A stretch of DNA of 43,160 bases from JBMNQS01 sp050944255 (lineage in GTDB: Bacteria; Bacillota; Clostridia; Christensenellales; Maliibacteriaceae). The notes under the pieces were generated by a model, which was not told the DNA's origin, ran no database searches, and saw nothing but the letters and a program-made list of their open reading frames with translations. Position numbers and translations under genes: made by a program. Shown here in pieces: positions 40,219 to 43,160 of this stretch (position 1 is its first letter; each line of letters starts with the position of its first letter). The stretch lies in NCBI GenBank assembly GCA_050944255.1, contig JBMNQS010000009.1, forward strand, positions 1-43,160, read 5' to 3'.

Positions 40219-40788
40219 TCACTCACCGTTTTTCCTCAGGTATTCCCGCGCGGCGAAGAGCCCCACGATGGTCTTGGCGTCCTGTATCTGGCCCGTCATC
40301 ACCATATCGATGGCATCGTCCATGGCAATGGTGCGCACGTGGATGAATTCGTCCCGGTCAAAATGAAAGCGGCCTTCGGACAGTTCGGTGGCCAGGTAGA
40401 TGTGAATCACTTCCGAGAAGATGCCGGGGGAGGAGGCCATGGCATTGAGCAGCACGAGCTTTCCGGTCTTTTTGGCCGTTTCCTCTTCCAGTTCGCGGGC
40501 GGCGCATACATAGGGGTCTTCATCCGGCTCCAGCCTGCCGGCGGGGATTTCCAGCGTGACCCGCCCGATGGCGTGACGGAACTGATGAACCAGAATCACA
40601 TTGCCGCCATCGTCCACGGGCACCACGGCCGCCGCGCCGGGATGCCGGATGATCTCCCGAAGGGACGTGCGGTTATCGGGCATTTTGACCGTCCAGTGGT
40701 CGATGTCCACCACCTTGCCCTCAAAGACGGTTTTCTTGCTTTCCACGGTTTCGTTTAGCTGCTGCCGGACGTGTTCGGGTGTATGCAT
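40219..40788 (-). CDS. Nudix hydrolase, ADP-ribose pyrophosphatase type
   Basis: This 189-residue enzyme is expected to hydrolyse ADP-ribose or a similar nucleoside diphosphate sugar to AMP and a sugar phosphate. The Nudix box runs from Gly84 (AGRLEPDEDPYVCAARELEEET), giving Gx5Ex7RExxEE; the usual Gly after EEx is Ala (ETAKKTG). VHQFRHAIGRVTLEIPAG upstream of the box is the ADP-ribose pyrophosphatase (NudF/YqkG) hallmark. AGGAGG precedes ATG 40788. The gene is convergent with spoIIE and divergent from tilS, with about 107 nt between starts. Substrate specificity within the family is not certain. Confidence 0.9.
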   Translation of the reverse strand: MHTPEHVRQQLNETVESKKTVFEGKVVDIDHWTVKMPDNRTSLREIIRHPGAAAVVPVDDGGNVILVHQFRHAIGRVTLEIPAGRLEPDEDPYVCAARELEEETAKKTGKLVLLNAMASSPGIFSEVIHIYLATELSEGRFHFDRDEFIHVRTIAMDDAIDMVMTGQIQDAKTIVGLFAAREYLRKNGE

Positions 40789-40895
40789 GGGCGCCTCCTA
40801 AAGCTCTTTTTGTTATCATAGCACGTTTTGACGGATGTTTGCATATTGCAGGCGCGAATAAAAGAAGCTACAATAAAAGGCGCGGAGGCATAAAG

Positions 40896-42281
40896 GTGGA
40901 TAAAACCGTTTTGATTCTGGTGGCGAAGGCGGCCATGGAGCCGCTACATATTTCCGGCGCGAAGGTGCTGGTTGCCGTATCCGGCGGGGCCGATTCCATG
41001 GCGCTGCTGGATGTTTTGTGCGCTCTGGCGGATGAAATGGATATAACGCTTGCGGTGGGGCACGTCAATCATGGCCTGCGCGGCGAGGCGGCGGAGCGGG
41101 ACGAAGCCTTCGTTCAGGCGCGGGCCGAAGAGCGGGGCCTTGATTTTTTTGTCCGGCACGTACGGGTGCCGCAGAATAAGCGGCAGGGGGAATCCGTGGA
41201 GGAGGCTGCGCGCCGCCTGCGCTACGACGCCCTGGGCCGGATGCGGGACGAGGCCAGAGCCCAGGTGACCGCCCTGGCCCACCATGCCGACGATCAGGCC
41301 GAGACGGTGCTTATGCGGCTGATCCGCGGAGCCTCTCTCCACGGCCTTGGCGCCATGCGCGTCATGACGCAGGATGAGCGCGGCACGCTGATCCGCCCGC
41401 TGCTTGAGGCTAAAAGAAGCGACATCGAAGCCTACTGCCGGGCAAACCGCATTGCATTCGCGCAGGATGAAACCAACGACAGCGATGAATTTCTGAGAAA
41501 TAAAATCCGCCGCCACCTGATTCCGATTTTGAAGGAGCGGTACAATCCCGCCATTGTCGATACGCTCTTTCGCAGCGCCGGGCTTTGGGCGCAGGAATCC
41601 GATTTTATCCACGGCATGGCGCGGGGGGCCTATGAAGCGCATACGCTTGAGTCCGAAGAAGGGCGCCTGCTGAAAAGGGAGCTGTTTGATTGCCATCCGG
41701 CCATCCTGCGCCAGGTGATCGTTCTTGTCCTGATGAATTTGAACCTCCCGTTTGATTCAGAGACGGTGGAGCGCATCGCGGGGCTGCATGGCAGCCAGAG
41801 CGGCAGAAAGGTGCCCGTCGGCGAGGGCACGGCCTATAAGTCGCCAGGCGGGGTGATGGTGCTGGCGTATCTTCCGCCGGAAATGACGAATGCGGTGCCC
41901 GTCGCCGCGCCGGGCCGGACGGCGACGCCGCTGGGGGTATTGACGGCCTCACAGGTGATCTGCGGCAATCCGGCGACAGGGCCCTTTACGCAGCTTGTCC
42001 CAGTTGGTATACTTAAAGGCGCCGTGATCCGCCCTTGGCGCGCCGGCGACAGGATGAGGCCCATGGGCCTTCGGGGCGCGAAACTGGTCAGCGACATCCT
42101 CACCGACGCCCGCGTGCCCGCCTGGCAAAAAGGGCAGGTTTTGGTCCTTGAATCCGGTGGAAAGATCCTTTGGCTGGTGGGTTTTTGCGCCGATGAGGCA
42201 ATAAAGGTAAAAAGTGGCGAAAGATGCATGAAACTTGAATTTATTTCGACAAAAATTCATCATGTGAACAAAGATTGTTAA
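40896..42281 (+). CDS. tilS: tRNA(Ile)-lysidine synthase TilS
   Basis: This 461-residue enzyme uses ATP and lysine to convert C34 of the CAT-anticodon tRNA(Ile) to lysidine, so that it reads AUA codons. The PP-loop SGGADSM is at 29-35. Other N-type ATPase features are VGHVNHGLRG, ALAHHADDQAETVLMRLIRG (HxxDDQxET) and RPLLEAKRSDIEAYC. TNDSDEFLRNKIRRHLIPIL is the tRNA recognition part. The C-terminal domain (IRPWRAGDRMRPMGLRGAKLVSDILTDARVP) is the lysidine synthetase C-domain. GTG 40896 has GCGGAGG about 7 nt upstream. It is followed after 33 nt by hpt, the conserved Firmicutes pair. Confidence 0.95.
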   Translation: MDKTVLILVAKAAMEPLHISGAKVLVAVSGGADSMALLDVLCALADEMDITLAVGHVNHGLRGEAAERDEAFVQARAEERGLDFFVRHVRVPQNKRQGESVEEAARRLRYDALGRMRDEARAQVTALAHHADDQAETVLMRLIRGASLHGLGAMRVMTQDERGTLIRPLLEAKRSDIEAYCRANRIAFAQDETNDSDEFLRNKIRRHLIPILKERYNPAIVDTLFRSAGLWAQESDFIHGMARGAYEAHTLESEEGRLLKRELFDCHPAILRQVIVLVLMNLNLPFDSETVERIAGLHGSQSGRKVPVGEGTAYKSPGGVMVLAYLPPEMTNAVPVAAPGRTATPLGVLTASQVICGNPATGPFTQLVPVGILKGAVIRPWRAGDRMRPMGLRGAKLVSDILTDARVPAWQKGQVLVLESGGKILWLVGFCADEAIKVKSGERCMKLEFISTKIHHVNKDC

Positions 42282-42314
42282 CATTTATACCCGATGATTG
42301 GTAGGGAGGTTTTT

Positions 42315-42878
42315 ATGTCTTGGAAAAATGATGTGCAGCGTATACTGATAGCGAAGGAAGATGTTCAAAAGAGGGTCGCTGAACTGGGCGCGCAGCTGAC
42401 GAAAGATTACCAGGGAAAGAATTTACTCGTTCTGGGTATTTTAAAAGGCGCGGTTATTTTTTACAGCGATCTGGTTAGAAGCATCGACTTGCCGCTGCAG
42501 ATGGACTTTATCGGCATCTCCAGCTACGGAGCGGGCACCAAATCCACGGGCGCCGTCAAATTTCTGAAGGATACGGATCAGCCCATCGAGGGGTTGGACG
42601 TGCTGGTGGTGGAGGACATCGTCGATACGGGCCTGACGCTGAACTATCTTTTGGAAAACCTGTCCGCCAGAAAGCCGGCGTCGCTGAAAACGTGCTGCCT
42701 ACTCGATAAGCCGCAGCGGCGCGAAGTGGTGATTGAAGCCGATTACGTGGGCTTTAAGATTCCAAACGAGTTTGTGGTGGGCTACGGGCTTGATTACAAC
42801 GGCCTTTACCGCAATATCCCGGATATCGGCGTACTCTCGCCCAGAGCCTATGGGGATATCGCCCAGGACATTGAATGA
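42315..42878 (+). CDS. hpt: Hypoxanthine phosphoribosyltransferase
   Basis: This 187-residue enzyme salvages hypoxanthine and guanine to IMP and GMP using PRPP. The PRPP-binding motif is VLVVEDIVDTGLTL (Glu100-Asp101, Asp104-Thr-Gly). LLVLGILKGAVIFYSDLVRSID is the loop I/lysine region. MDFIGISSYGAGTKSTGAV is the flexible catalytic loop, and DYVGFKIPNEFVVGYGLDYN is the purine-binding end. AGGGAGG is 6 nt before ATG 42315. In Firmicutes hpt lies between tilS and ftsH, as here. Confidence 0.95.
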   Translation: MSWKNDVQRILIAKEDVQKRVAELGAQLTKDYQGKNLLVLGILKGAVIFYSDLVRSIDLPLQMDFIGISSYGAGTKSTGAVKFLKDTDQPIEGLDVLVVEDIVDTGLTLNYLLENLSARKPASLKTCCLLDKPQRREVVIEADYVGFKIPNEFVVGYGLDYNGLYRNIPDIGVLSPRAYGDIAQDIE

Positions 42879-42899
42879 GCCGAAGCGTTATGATATAAT
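42871..42899 (+). promoter_or_regulatory. Promoter of ftsH
   Basis: TTGAAT (42871-42876), 17 nt, then TATAAT (42894-42899), with TGA in front as an extended -10. The -35 overlaps the hpt stop. A short TACGG/CCGTA hairpin at 42907-42925 lies in the ftsH leader. Confidence 0.7.
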
Positions 42900-42958
42900 G
42901 TTTTAATACGGTTTTTGAAGCCGTATCTAGATTGATAAGTGGGTTAGGAGGATTCCAG

Positions 42959-43160
42959 TTGAAGAAAAACTACCGTGGTGCAATCCTGTTTGTAGCGCTG
43001 TTGATATTCGCTATATTATTGACCACGATCACCTTAAATTCCGGCGCGGAAGCGACGGCCAAAAAAGAAGAGATTGCCTATGTGCAGTTTCTTCAGCATG
43101 TAAAGGACGGCAATATCGCCAAGGTTGTCGTCATCGAGAGGGATCTCTACGGCGTCTATG
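42959..43160 (+). CDS. ftsH: ATP-dependent zinc metalloprotease FtsH, N-terminal part
   Basis: Only the first 67 codons are in the window. TTG 42959 follows AGGAGG with 6-7 nt spacing. The peptide begins with a short basic stretch (KKNYRG) and a TM helix (AILFVALLIFAILLTTITL). The start of the extracytoplasmic domain follows (IAYVQFLQHVKDGNIAKVVV), the usual FtsH N-terminus. FtsH degrades unassembled membrane proteins and some regulators. The AAA and protease domains lie beyond the end. Position after tilS-hpt supports the name. Confidence 0.88.
   Translation, partial: MKKNYRGAILFVALLIFAILLTTITLNSGAEATAKKEEIAYVQFLQHVKDGNIAKVVVIERDLYGVY

Noticed and set aside
1..43160. CRISPR array
   Set aside because: No regularly spaced direct repeats with unique spacers were seen; the repeats found are palindromes, pairs or gene duplications.

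Overview
The window looks like chromosome from an endospore-forming, GC-rich member of the Clostridia. The evidence is a division and cell-wall (dcw) cluster with a PASTA-bearing SpoVD-type penicillin-binding protein, followed by spoIIGA-sigE. The sporulation genes yabP, yabQ and spoIIE are also present, and MurE carries the DNPR motif typical of meso-diaminopimelate ligases. I cannot name the genus from sequence alone.

Layout. 1-707 is the end of an aldo/keto reductase gene. 798-8691 is an accessory island bounded by an inverted repeat of about 41 bp. It holds a leftward operon: a PD-(D/E)XK nuclease-like protein without a helicase, a two-TM membrane protein, a beta-class (type III Mod-like) DNA methyltransferase and a frameshifted HEPN-like gene. 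A rightward pair follows: a TnpW-like small protein and a large serine recombinase whose RxS motif reads CxS. 8780-11829 is a tandem array of four paralogous lipoproteins, followed by a decayed C-terminal fragment of an apparent subtilisin-type exoprotease (11894-12142).

12440-13752 carries yabQ, yabP and a GNAT-like gene, all leftward. 14086-27175 is the rightward dcw operon: mraZ, rsmH, ftsL, spoVD/ftsI-like, murE, mraY, murD, ftsW/spoVE, ftsQ/divIB, ftsA, ftsZ. murF, murG, murC and murB are not in it. MraZ-type repeats overlap the promoter. After ftsZ, spoIIGA and sigE form an overlapping sporulation pair, so the genes for septation and for the first mother-cell sigma factor lie side by side.

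29790-33768 is leftward: a lipoprotein with an internal duplication, malic enzyme and class II fumarase. 33.8-34.7 kb is repeat-rich and holds tRNA-Met(CAT), two covarying palindromes and an orphan SHOCT-domain fragment. 35054-37399 has a Cys/Gly-rich protein and mannose-6-phosphate isomerase. The right end has spoIIE, a Nudix ADP-ribose pyrophosphatase (leftward), tilS, hpt and the start of ftsH, the usual Firmicutes spoIIE-tilS-hpt-ftsH order.

The strongest candidate for something undescribed is the operon 931-6273. It pairs a Mod-like methyltransferase with a short nuclease that has its own promoter, a two-TM protein and a HEPN-like protein, all on a recombinase-bearing island with inverted ends.
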